A stretch of 64,000 nt of DNA from Chakrabartyella piscis (GTDB taxonomy: Bacteria > Bacillota > Clostridia > Lachnospirales > Anaerotignaceae). The position numbers and the translations under genes were made by a program. Shown here one piece after another: positions 1 to 7,722 of this stretch (position 1 is its first letter; each line of letters begins with the position of its first letter). The stretch spans positions 992,001 through 1,056,000 of the forward strand of contig CP092441.1 of assembly GCA_030067835.1 (NCBI GenBank), written 5' to 3'. The notes below the pieces were generated by a model. The model saw only the letters and a list, made by a program, of their open reading frames with translations. It ran no database searches and had not been told where the DNA came from.

Positions 1-2
1 TG

Positions 3-62
3 GTAAATCCAAGACAAACTGGTTTCAAAGATGTAGTTAATTTGTATCAAAAAGCGTTCTAA
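3..62 (+). CDS. C-terminal end of an unidentified protein (partial)
   Basis: Frame 3 is open from the window edge to a TAA at 60-62 and encodes 19 residues ending in QKAF. A hairpin terminator follows about 85 bases later, which fits the end of a real gene running in from the left. The fragment is too short to assign to a family; this rests on the open frame and the terminator only. Confidence 0.5.
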   Translation, partial: VNPRQTGFKDVVNLYQKAF

Positions 63-144
63 TTAAGGGAGAGGGAATTGAACCGAGAGGGCTCAACTCC
101 CACCACCTTAACCCCTAGAAAAAAACAAACCCCTTTGTTTTTTG

Positions 145-186
145 AAAACACCTTGAATGTTGAAAAATATTTAAGGTGTTTTTTTA
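145..186 (+). terminator. Rho-independent terminator of the left-edge gene
   Basis: Stem AACACCTT at 147-154 pairs with AAGGTGTT at 173-180 and is followed by a run of T. It separates the partial gene at the edge from the IclR gene. Confidence 0.75.
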
Positions 187-259
187 TATTCAATTGATTT
201 GAACGATTTTACTCTATATTGTAGTATAGTAAAATTGTATATTATTATATGGCAATTTG

Positions 260-288
260 TTGCATAATACGCAAATGCATGGTATAAT
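260..288 (+). promoter_or_regulatory. Sigma-A type promoter of the IclR gene
   Basis: TTGCAT (260-265), a 17-base spacer, then a perfect TATAAT (283-288). It lies about 60 bases upstream of the chosen start at 349. Confidence 0.7.
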
Positions 289-348
289 TTAAGAATGATT
301 TGACAAAAATGAGCATAACAAAAGATGAAACTTGAAAAGGGGTGCGTT

Positions 349-1140
349 ATGGCGTCATCAGAGAAAGATAATCAAAAAAATTCCAATACCAAAAGTGTCA
401 GTAAAACACTTGCAATCCTTTCTACATTTAACGAAACAGCTCCGATGCAAAGAACTTCAGATATTGCAATGAAATTGAATATGAACATCAGCACAGTATC
501 CAGACATTTGAACACATTGTTGGATATGGGTTTTTTGGAACGTGATGAAGCAACTGGTTTTTATTTCTTGGGTATGGAAGTTGTGTCTCTTGTGGGTGCA
601 GCGTTGCAAAACAATGACGTATTCCGTCACTCATATCCAGAATTGCAACAACTGTCCAACAAATTTGATGTACATAGTCATATGGCTGTACCAAGAGGAA
701 AAGAAGTTGTGCATTTGATTAGTGTTTGTTGTGAAAGCACAATGGAGCTTCTGATTCCAATGGGGCATTGTCATCCAATGTTTTGTTCTGCAATGGGACG
801 TGCAATGCTTGCATATATGCCAATAAACAAACGACAAGAAGTACTATTGTGTGAAATGAAAAAATACACACCAACTACAAAGGTGGATATGAAAGAAATT
901 GAGCAAGAGTTGGTGAAAACCAGACAAAAGGGATATTGCATTGTGATAGATGAACTTTCAGAAAGCAAGGGATCATTGGCAGCGCCAGTGTTTGATCGCA
1001 ATCGAAAGCCAATTGCAGCAGTAAGTGTATCTGCAAGTGCCTATAGTTTAAGCCAACCACAACGACAACGAGAATTGGCAAAGGCAGTGTTGAGTGTTGC
1101 AAGTAAAGTTTCTGGTAAGTTGGGTTACTATCCAAAATAA
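349..1140 (+). CDS. IclR-family transcriptional regulator
   Basis: A 263-residue DNA-binding regulator. The N-terminal winged helix-turn-helix region (SVSKTLAILSTF, then DIAMKLNMNISTVSRHLNTL) and the C-terminal effector domain (GSLAAPVFDRNRKPIAAVSVS) are typical of IclR proteins, which usually sense small organic acids or aromatic compounds. I chose ATG 349 because AAAGGGG lies six bases before it; the in-frame ATG at 325 has no Shine-Dalgarno sequence. It has its own promoter and terminator. The next gene is an organic-anion transporter, so the regulator probably controls that transporter; this is inferred from adjacency only. Confidence 0.88.
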   Translation: MASSEKDNQKNSNTKSVSKTLAILSTFNETAPMQRTSDIAMKLNMNISTVSRHLNTLLDMGFLERDEATGFYFLGMEVVSLVGAALQNNDVFRHSYPELQQLSNKFDVHSHMAVPRGKEVVHLISVCCESTMELLIPMGHCHPMFCSAMGRAMLAYMPINKRQEVLLCEMKKYTPTTKVDMKEIEQELVKTRQKGYCIVIDELSESKGSLAAPVFDRNRKPIAAVSVSASAYSLSQPQRQRELAKAVLSVASKVSGKLGYYPK

Positions 1141-1188
1141 ACTTTCTTATTTTTTATAGTATGCAAAAAATATACAAAATGTATGCAG

Positions 1189-1230
1189 GCGTCTTTGTTC
1201 CTAACATAAGAGGAAGAGGGGCGCTTTTTT
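1189..1230 (+). terminator. Terminator after the IclR gene
   Basis: A 14-base stem (1189-1202 with 1211-1224) with one mismatch and several G-T pairs, an eight-base loop, then six T. Confidence 0.7.
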
Positions 1231-1374
1231 ATGTAAAAAAATAAAAAATTTCAATTTTCATGTGTCGACGCATGAGTGGAGTATATGTATATGTCAATGC
1301 ATATATAAAATAATTAAAATAAACGGTAAAAGTGCATATTTTGAATGATTAATTTTAGCATAAATAATGCGTTT

Positions 1375-1400
1375 TTGACAATGATTTATTTTGGTATAAT
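1375..1400 (+). promoter_or_regulatory. Possible extended -10 promoter upstream of the SLC13-type transporter
   Basis: TGG followed by TATAAT (1395-1400) is a good extended -10. TTGACA lies at 1375-1380 but the spacer is only 14 bases, so this may act through the extended -10 alone. It would give a leader of about 230 bases. Confidence 0.4.
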
Positions 1401-1445
1401 AGCATTTTCATTTTTTGCAATACAAGTTCAACAAATACATCTATA

Positions 1446-1481
1446 TTGCACATTGTGGCGTACAACAATTATATTGTGCAA
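1446..1481. promoter_or_regulatory. Nested inverted repeats in the transporter leader
   Basis: TTGCACA (1446-1452) and TGTGCAA (1475-1481) form an outer inverted repeat; ATTGT (1452-1456) and ACAAT (1465-1469) form an inner one. No T tract follows, so a binding site is more likely than a terminator. The bound protein is unknown. Confidence 0.35.
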
Positions 1482-1522
1482 ATAAGAATCATAATATAAT
1501 AATATATTTCAATATATGAGAA

Positions 1523-1567
1523 ATAGAGTGCAAAGTATTTTATGCACTCTATAGGATAGGGTATAAT
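1523..1567 (+). promoter_or_regulatory. Ten-base perfect palindrome with an adjacent TATAAT
   Basis: ATAGAGTGCA (1523-1532) and TGCACTCTAT (1543-1552) are perfect inverted copies ten bases apart. TATAAT follows at 1562-1567, so the right arm overlaps where a -35 would be. This suits an operator of the transporter gene, possibly for the IclR regulator upstream. Confidence 0.5.
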
Positions 1568-1635
1568 AAATACAAGAAAAATATAAATTATTTTTGCATA
1601 TTAGTGATAGAAACGGGGTAAGAAGGGGGATGTTT

Positions 1636-3060
1636 ATGGAGACAAAAAAACGCTTCATCTATATTGCAATGGGGCCTATTATTTTATTAATGACAATTTT
1701 ATTGTTTTCGGACGCTTTGACGGTTCCAGGAGCGCAAGCGGTTGGTATTTCTCTTTGGATGATTTTTTGGTGGAGCACTAGGCCTGTTGAAATTACTGTA
1801 ACAGGGTTGGTTCCTGTAGTTGCCAATGCATTTTTATCCATTGTACCAATGGCTAATGTTATTTCCCAATATGCTTGCGAAAGTATTATTTTGATATTTG
1901 GTTCAGGCTTGTTGACATTGCCTTGGGTATCAACTGGGTTGGATCGTAGAATTTCTTTGAAAGCATTGTCTCTGATTGGTCCCTCCATGAAGTCACAAAT
2001 CACGGTTTGGTTATTGGCAAGTATTGTACTTTCCAATTTGATGCCAAATGTGGCAGTTTGTGCAATGCTTACACCAATTGCAGTTTCTATGTTGCATGTT
2101 GCAGGTTATGAGGATATCAAAAAATGTGCACCAGCAGTTCCCATTTTGCTAGCCATTGGTTGGGGGGTTACCTTAGGTGGAGCAGGTTCTCCTTTGGGTG
2201 GTGCAATGAATATCACAGCAATTGCCTTTTTGGAAGAATATACAGGACAAGAGTTCATGTATATTGATTGGGTAATGCGTTTGCTTCCTTATTTGGTGCT
2301 TGCAACAGCAGTTTTATTGATTGGTATGTTGATGATACCGTTGGAAGAAAAAGAAATTGATGGAACAAAAGAATTCTTTGATGAAACATATAAAGAATTG
2401 GGTCCAATGAAACGTGATGAAAAAATATGCTTGACCATGTTTATTTTGGCAATGTTAGGAGCATTTGCAAGACCTTTATTTGTAAACTTATTGCCGGGGT
2501 TTACACCTGCATATATTTTCTTGACACTGGGATTCTTAACATTTTTCATTACATCCTCCAAAAAAAATTATTTACTCAGTTGGGAAACTGCCCAAGAAGG
2601 AACACTTTGGGGTATGATGATTTTATTTGCAGGCGGTTTGGCAATGGGACAACTCATCAATGGTTCTGGTGCCAGCACACAAATTGCAGGCATGATTTCC
2701 AAACTTTCCTTCCATCATGATTTGGCAGTGGTCGCTTTGTTTGTAATTTTTGCACGTATTATTGCAGAGGTAACCAATGGTACCACATCGGCAGCGGTTT
2801 GTTGCCCAATTGTATTTGGATTTGCAGCAGAAACAGGTATGAATCCAATTCCATTGTGGTTTATTACAACTATGGCATTCAATGGGGAATATATGTTGCC
2901 ACTTAGTGTGCGTGCAATTCCAATTTCCTATGGTTTGGATGCAGATAAGATGATGAAATATGGTACACCTATGACCATTATCAATATTATTTTGGTAATT
3001 ATATTTGGTTATTTGGCAATGGAATTTTGGCCAATGTTCTCAACTCTTTCCTTGGGATAA
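1636..3060 (+). CDS. SLC13/DASS-family anion transporter
   Basis: A 474-residue polytopic membrane protein of the divalent anion:Na+ symporter superfamily (CitT/SLC13 type), which imports di- and tricarboxylates or sulfate. It has many hydrophobic helices, two similar halves and family-like glycine/asparagine-rich stretches (ASIVLSNLMPNVAVCAMLTP; TNGTTSAAVCCP). The start at ATG 1636 follows AAGGGGG by six bases; upstream in-frame starts lack a ribosome site. The exact substrate cannot be read from the sequence. An IclR regulator lies just upstream and a perfect palindrome sits in its promoter region. Confidence 0.82.
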   Translation: METKKRFIYIAMGPIILLMTILLFSDALTVPGAQAVGISLWMIFWWSTRPVEITVTGLVPVVANAFLSIVPMANVISQYACESIILIFGSGLLTLPWVSTGLDRRISLKALSLIGPSMKSQITVWLLASIVLSNLMPNVAVCAMLTPIAVSMLHVAGYEDIKKCAPAVPILLAIGWGVTLGGAGSPLGGAMNITAIAFLEEYTGQEFMYIDWVMRLLPYLVLATAVLLIGMLMIPLEEKEIDGTKEFFDETYKELGPMKRDEKICLTMFILAMLGAFARPLFVNLLPGFTPAYIFLTLGFLTFFITSSKKNYLLSWETAQEGTLWGMMILFAGGLAMGQLINGSGASTQIAGMISKLSFHHDLAVVALFVIFARIIAEVTNGTTSAAVCCPIVFGFAAETGMNPIPLWFITTMAFNGEYMLPLSVRAIPISYGLDADKMMKYGTPMTIINIILVIIFGYLAMEFWPMFSTLSLG

Positions 3061-3075
3061 TATAAAAAACAAATC

Positions 3076-3112
3076 AAACCCATTTTCGTATACCAGCGGA
3101 GATGGGTTTTTT
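3076..3112 (+). terminator. Terminator after the SLC13-type transporter
   Basis: AAACCCAT (3076-3083) pairs with ATGGGTTT (3102-3109) and six T end the element. Confidence 0.8.
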
Positions 3113-3139
3113 GCAAAGTTTGGAGAAAAAGAGTATACT
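3111..3139 (+). promoter_or_regulatory. Promoter of the two-component system
   Basis: TTGCAA (3111-3116), 17-base spacer, TATACT (3134-3139). The -35 abuts the T tract of the preceding terminator. Confidence 0.65.
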
Positions 3140-3261
3140 GAAATAAAGAATTTTTTACTAACTGTAATTATTTAAACTTCATTTTAATTTGAAGGCATAT
3201 GATATCAGAAAATAACAGGAATATGGATTGTAAAGTGGCAGTCATTAATAGGAGGTATGAA

Positions 3262-3936
3262 ATGCGAATTTTATTGTGTGAAGATGAAAAAGAATTATCC
3301 AATGCTTTGGTGGCAATTTTGAAACACAACAAATATGCTGTGGAAGCGGTGTATGATGGAGAAGAAGCTTTGGATTATTTGTCTTGTGATAATTATGATG
3401 CAGTGATTTTGGATATTATGATGCCAAAGGTGGATGGGCTTACAGTGCTCAAAACCATTCGTAAAAAAGGCAATACAATCCCTGTTTTGATGTTGACTGC
3501 AAAAACATTGACAGATGATAAGGTGCTAGGTTTGGATTTGGGTGCCAATGATTATTTGACAAAACCATTTGAAACCAAGGAGTTGTTGGCTCGTTTGCGT
3601 GCAATGACCAGAAGTATTTCTGATGGTTCCACTTCCTCAATTTTGACCGTGGGCAATGTGTCTTTGAATCGAGCAACATTTGAATTGAAATCCCCAACAG
3701 GCTCCTTTAGACTTGCAAATAAAGAGTTCCAAATGATGGAGATGTTGATGATGAATGCATCCCGTTTGATTTCCAGTGAACGTTTTATGGAGAAGATTTG
3801 GGGCTATGATAGCGAATCAGAAATCAATGTGGTTTGGGTATACATTTCCTATTTGCGTAAAAAATTATTGGCAATTGATGCCAATGTGCAAATCAAAGTG
3901 ACAAGAAACACAGGATATTCCTTGGAGGCAAAATAA
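3262..3936 (+). CDS. OmpR/PhoB-family response regulator
   Basis: A 224-residue response regulator. The receiver domain has the acidic pair at E7-D8, the phosphoacceptor D51 (VILDIMMP), T79 and K101 (LTKPF). The C-terminal half is a winged-helix DNA-binding domain (VWVYISYLRKKL). GGAGG stands six bases before ATG 3262; the longer in-frame start at 3199 is not preceded by a ribosome site. It overlaps the kinase gene by one base (TAATG), so the pair is translationally coupled and should form a cognate system. The signal is unknown. Confidence 0.93.
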   Translation: MRILLCEDEKELSNALVAILKHNKYAVEAVYDGEEALDYLSCDNYDAVILDIMMPKVDGLTVLKTIRKKGNTIPVLMLTAKTLTDDKVLGLDLGANDYLTKPFETKELLARLRAMTRSISDGSTSSILTVGNVSLNRATFELKSPTGSFRLANKEFQMMEMLMMNASRLISSERFMEKIWGYDSESEINVVWVYISYLRKKLLAIDANVQIKVTRNTGYSLEAK

Positions 3937-5144
3937 TGGAACGTGAACTGAGAAAAAAATTCATATGCATATCCTTTGGTATTGTTTGCTTTGTTTTATG
4001 TACAATGGCAACTTTTTTGAATGTGGCAAATTATATGCAAATTGATGTGCGTGCCAATGAAATCATTTCGATTATGGAAGAAAACGATGGAAATTTCCCT
4101 AAAATATTTGAACGTCAAATGGGTGGTCATATTTCAGAAGAAACACCCTATACCACAAGATATTTTACGGTCAAGGTGGATGAGGATTACAACCTGATGA
4201 GCACAGACACCAGAAGCATTATGATGGTCAATACAGAGCAAGCAATCCATTTTGCAGAAGAAGTTTTGGATGGTGGCAAAGATACAGGGCTCATTGGACA
4301 TTACAAATTCCAAATGGTGGACACAGACTATGGTAGTATGGTGATTTTCATTGATTGCAGCCAAGAACTTTCTTTGTTCTATAGTTTCCTCAATTCCAGT
4401 ATTTTGATTTGTGGATTTGCATTGCTTTGTGTGTTTGTACTGCTTGTATTCTTATCCAAAAAAGCAGTTGCACCCATTGTGGAAAGCTATCAGAAACAAC
4501 AACAATTCATCACCAATATCACACATGAGTTGAAAACACCACTGGCAATCATCAAAACCAATACAGAAGTCATTGAAATGGAAAACGAACCTTCTACTTG
4601 GAGTGAAAGCATCCATAACCAAATTGGACGTTTGACAGAATTGATCAATTATTTGATCTCTTTGTCCAAAATGGAGGAAGATGTCAACCAAAATGAAAAG
4701 GTGGATTTCTCTATTTCCGAGGCAATGGCAGAAACTATAGATTCTTTTGCAATTTTGGCAGAAAATTCAAATCGAACCATTGTACAAGATATTTCAGAAA
4801 ATATCACTTTGAAAGGTGATGAACAAGCAATTCGATTGTTATTTTCCATTTTGTTGGACAATGCTTTGAAATATAGCACTGAAAACACTGAAATTCACAT
4901 TTCCATGAAGAAACAAGGAAATAAAGTCAAAATCAGATTGAAAAATGCAGCAGAACACTTAGAAGTGAAGGAATACAACAAACTCTTTGAACGTTTCTAT
5001 CGTTTGGAAGATTCCAGAAATAGCAAATTGGGTGGCTTTGGTATTGGCTTGGCTATGGCGAAATCCATTGTCAAAAATCATGGTGGCATCATCAAAGCAG
5101 AAAGTAAAGATGGCAAACATATGCAATTCTATATTGATATGTAA
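3936..5144 (+). CDS. Sensor histidine kinase, partner of the upstream regulator
   Basis: A 402-residue membrane kinase. A first transmembrane helix lies near residues 9-29 and a second near 152-173, enclosing an extracytoplasmic sensor of about 120 residues. The dimerisation/phosphoacceptor box has H197 (NITHELKTPLA). The ATPase part shows an N box (LLDNALKYS) and a G box (GGFGIGLAMAKSIV). The start codon overlaps the stop of the regulator. The sensor region has no motif I can name, so the ligand is unknown. Confidence 0.93.
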   Translation: MERELRKKFICISFGIVCFVLCTMATFLNVANYMQIDVRANEIISIMEENDGNFPKIFERQMGGHISEETPYTTRYFTVKVDEDYNLMSTDTRSIMMVNTEQAIHFAEEVLDGGKDTGLIGHYKFQMVDTDYGSMVIFIDCSQELSLFYSFLNSSILICGFALLCVFVLLVFLSKKAVAPIVESYQKQQQFITNITHELKTPLAIIKTNTEVIEMENEPSTWSESIHNQIGRLTELINYLISLSKMEEDVNQNEKVDFSISEAMAETIDSFAILAENSNRTIVQDISENITLKGDEQAIRLLFSILLDNALKYSTENTEIHISMKKQGNKVKIRLKNAAEHLEVKEYNKLFERFYRLEDSRNSKLGGFGIGLAMAKSIVKNHGGIIKAESKDGKHMQFYIDM

Positions 5145-5163
5145 GAGTCGAAATGATAACATT

Positions 5164-5190
5164 GTAGGGGATGGCGTCCTCGACATCCCG
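5164..5190 (+). repeat. B-type dispersed hairpin repeat
   Basis: Begins GTAGGGGATGGCG and ends CGACATCCCG; GGGATG pairs with CATCCC. The same 27 bases recur exactly at 12066-12092. An inverted copy of the outer flank (CACTACAA) lies shortly after. Confidence 0.7.
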
Positions 5191-5263
5191 CCATGAACTG
5201 CCACTACAAAAAAATAAGCAGTTCTGAAACTGGTTGAACTACAATCAAATACAATTTCTAATC

Positions 5264-5303
5264 AAAACCTTAGACGAATACAATTTTCGTTTGAGGTTTT
5301 TTT
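5264..5303 (+). terminator. Terminator of the two-component operon
   Basis: AAAACCTTAGACGAA (5264-5278) pairs throughout with 5286-5300, allowing two G-T pairs, and is followed by T. Confidence 0.8.
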
Positions 5304-5352
5304 AGTTTCAATTTAGGTAGCATACGTATACTGATAACAGGAGGTGGTCACA

Positions 5353-5952
5353 ATGGAATTTGTATCACAAAAAGAAGAAGAATTTTATGGAATGTATCAT
5401 CCATATTTGAAATTGGCAAGAAGACGAGTATTGGATACATTGGATATCATATGTGAAGAAGAAGGTCATGAAATACAACATATATATGGAAGAATCAAGT
5501 CACCAGATAGCATGTGTAAGAAATTAGATAAGCTGGGTGTACCACAAACACCAGAAATGGCATTGACACAGGTGACAGATGCAGTTGGAATTCGTGTCAT
5601 TTGCAACTTTTTGGATGATGTGTTTTCCATTGTCAATTTGATTACAAAACACGATGGTTGGAAAGTGGTACAAGAAAAAGATTATATCACAGTGCCAAAA
5701 CAAAATGGATATCGCAGCTATCATATGATTTTGGAAGTGCCTGTTCGTGGTAGACATATTATGGTAGAAATCCAAATTAGAACCATTTCCCAAGATGCAT
5801 GGGCTAGTTTGGAACACCAAATGAAGTACAAAAAAGAAGTGCCACATCAAAAACTCATTCAAGATGAACTGAAGAGATGCGCAGATGAATTGGCATCCAC
5901 AGACATGAGTATGGCAACCATCAGAGAGCTATTGGAAACAGGTGCAGTTTGA
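5353..5952 (+). CDS. Small alarmone synthetase, (p)ppGpp synthase domain protein
   Basis: A 199-residue single-domain RelA/SpoT-type synthetase that should transfer pyrophosphate from ATP to GDP or GTP. Visible motifs are GRIKSPDSMCKKL, DAVGIRVICNF, KQNGYRSYH and EIQIRTISQDAWASLEHQMKYK. There is no HD hydrolase, TGS or ACT domain, so it is a stand-alone synthetase rather than Rel. ATG 5353 is chosen because AGGAGG ends eight bases before it; the GTG at 5344 overlaps that ribosome site. It is a single gene after a terminator. Confidence 0.88.
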   Translation: MEFVSQKEEEFYGMYHPYLKLARRRVLDTLDIICEEEGHEIQHIYGRIKSPDSMCKKLDKLGVPQTPEMALTQVTDAVGIRVICNFLDDVFSIVNLITKHDGWKVVQEKDYITVPKQNGYRSYHMILEVPVRGRHIMVEIQIRTISQDAWASLEHQMKYKKEVPHQKLIQDELKRCADELASTDMSMATIRELLETGAV

Positions 5953-6014
5953 AATAAATCCCAATTAAAGATAGCTAGACCTAATGATGTATGATACTAA
6001 ATATATTGCCGATG

Positions 6015-6072
6015 TGTAGGGAATGCATTGTATGCATTCCGTTTTCAGCACGCATACAATGCGTGCCCTACA
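6015..6072. repeat. Long inverted repeat between the alarmone synthetase and the VTC operon
   Basis: TGTAGGG (6015-6021) and CCCTACA (6066-6072) are the outer arms. Inside, two parts carry related copies of GCATTGTATGCATTCC / CGCATACAATGCGTGC. It looks like a larger relative of the B-type hairpins. The rest of the 5953-6305 gap is AT-rich and I see no gene in it. Confidence 0.6.
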
Positions 6073-6305
6073 AAAATTTACCACAGCATACAAAAGTCAC
6101 TTCATATTTAATTGGGACTAAAACAATTGAAACTTATGTAAATTTTAGGTTAATTTTAAGTAAAGCCTTTATATTGATATCACAGAAGCATAACAACTAT
6201 AGTCTAAATTATAGAAATTGCAGAAAAAATTGTTTTCTAAGAAACAAAACAAAGCAATCGAAAGCAATCTGCAACTTGGACTCAAGATATAAAGGAGGAA
6301 TGAAT

Positions 6306-7028
6306 ATGAGTACAACAATGGTTTTCAAACGATATGAACTCAAATATCTCTTGACAGAGGATCAATATAGAGAATTGCAACAGGTGATGGCAGAACATAT
6401 GCAAATTGATGAATATGGCAAAAATACCATTAGAAACATCTATTTCGACACACCAGATTTTCTATTGATTAGACGATCCATTGAAAGACCTTGCTACAAA
6501 GAAAAATTGCGTGTCAGAAGTTATGGCAACTTCAATGAAAACAGCAATGTTTTTGTAGAAATGAAAAAGAAATATGAGGGTGTGGTATACAAAAGAAGAT
6601 TGACTTTGTCCCAAAAAGAAGCATTTGGTTTCTTGGTAGACCATACACCACTGGCAGAAGAAACACAAATTGCAAAAGAACTTGCTTATTTCATGGAACA
6701 CTATGGTTCTTTGCAACCAGCAATTGCTTTGCATTATGAAAGAGAAGCGTATTTTGGATTGGAAGATCACGATTTTAGAATGACATTTGATCAGGATATT
6801 CGCATCAACACAGACAATATTTCACTTGGAAATAAAGGTGTGTTTACACCTATTTTGAATCCCAATATGGTGCTTTTGGAAGTGAAAACAGGCATGGGTA
6901 TTCCAGCTTGGTTGCTTTCTTTCTTTAGTGAACATAAGATTTACAAAACATCTTTTTCCAAATATGGAACAGCCTATCAAAAATTTGTGTTGCCAAAGAT
7001 GAAAGGAGGCAGTCATAATGTTGCTTAA
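6306..7028 (+). CDS. VTC-domain (polyphosphate-polymerase-like) protein
   Basis: A 240-residue protein with a VTC domain, the tunnel fold related to CYTH phosphatases and to the catalytic core of yeast Vtc4. Characteristic features are FKRYELKYLL near the start, NIYFDTP, KLRVRSYG, FVEMKKKY and a late LEVKTG. Basic residues lining the tunnel (KRYELKY, KLRVRSY, KKKYEGVVYKRR) are present. AGGAGG lies seven bases before ATG 6306; the frame stays open upstream as far as 5991, without a ribosome site. It overlaps the next gene by 11 bases. In this gene order its role may be in the cell envelope rather than polyphosphate synthesis; that is inference. Confidence 0.82.
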   Translation: MSTTMVFKRYELKYLLTEDQYRELQQVMAEHMQIDEYGKNTIRNIYFDTPDFLLIRRSIERPCYKEKLRVRSYGNFNENSNVFVEMKKKYEGVVYKRRLTLSQKEAFGFLVDHTPLAEETQIAKELAYFMEHYGSLQPAIALHYEREAYFGLEDHDFRMTFDQDIRINTDNISLGNKGVFTPILNPNMVLLEVKTGMGIPAWLLSFFSEHKIYKTSFSKYGTAYQKFVLPKMKGGSHNVA

Positions 7029-7710
7029 TCAATTTTTCAACAACCAATTGACAGGTGAAGAAGTGCTTGCAACAGATATCAAAGGATTCCTTTTGTGTAT
7101 GATGGTTTCCTTGGTTTTGGGCATTTTGATTGCAGCACTTTACACATACAAAACAAAATACACCAAAAGCTTTGTACTCACCCTTGCAGTATTGCCAGCA
7201 GTGGTTTGTGTGGTGATTATGATGGTCAATGGCAATATTGGAACTGGTGTTGCAGTTGCAGGTACATTCAGTTTGGTTCGTTTCAGATCTGTACCAGGAA
7301 CAGCCAAAGAAATTGGTGCCATTTTCCTAGCAATGGGAACTGGACTTGCAACAGGTATGGGATATCTTGGCTATGCAGTACTCTTTGTGGTGGTATTGAG
7401 TTTGGCAAATTTCTTGTTGCACATGACTTCTTTTGGAGAACGCAAAGCCACAGAACGTAGTTTGACCATCACAATTCCAGAAGATTTGGATTACACAGGC
7501 GTTTTTGATGATTTGTTTGCAAAATACACCAATTCCTGCGAGCTTGCAAAGGTAAAAACCACAAATATGGGTAGTTTGTTCAAAGTGACTTACGATATCG
7601 AATTGAAACAAGAACATATTGAAAAAGAATTGATTGATGAATTGCGTTGTCGCAATGGTAACTTGGAAATATTGATGTCCAAACAAATGAATATGGGCAG
7701 TGAATTATAA
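7018..7710 (+). CDS. DUF4956 membrane protein
   Basis: A 230-residue protein with about four transmembrane helices in its first 140 residues and a soluble C-terminal part of about 85 residues. The segment GNIGTGVAVAGTFSLVRFRS is characteristic of DUF4956. Its start lies inside the end of the VTC gene behind a strong AGGAGG, so translation is coupled. DUF4956 proteins commonly sit beside VTC-domain and beta-helix carbohydrate-binding proteins. No biochemical function is established to my knowledge. Confidence 0.82.
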   Translation: MLLNQFFNNQLTGEEVLATDIKGFLLCMMVSLVLGILIAALYTYKTKYTKSFVLTLAVLPAVVCVVIMMVNGNIGTGVAVAGTFSLVRFRSVPGTAKEIGAIFLAMGTGLATGMGYLGYAVLFVVVLSLANFLLHMTSFGERKATERSLTITIPEDLDYTGVFDDLFAKYTNSCELAKVKTTNMGSLFKVTYDIELKQEHIEKELIDELRCRNGNLEILMSKQMNMGSEL

Positions 7711-7722
7711 GGAGGTATTCCT

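Noticed and set aside
5991..6305. N-terminal extension of the VTC protein
   Set aside because: The open frame continues upstream through an inverted repeat, but the only ribosome site is at 6293-6298, before ATG 6306.
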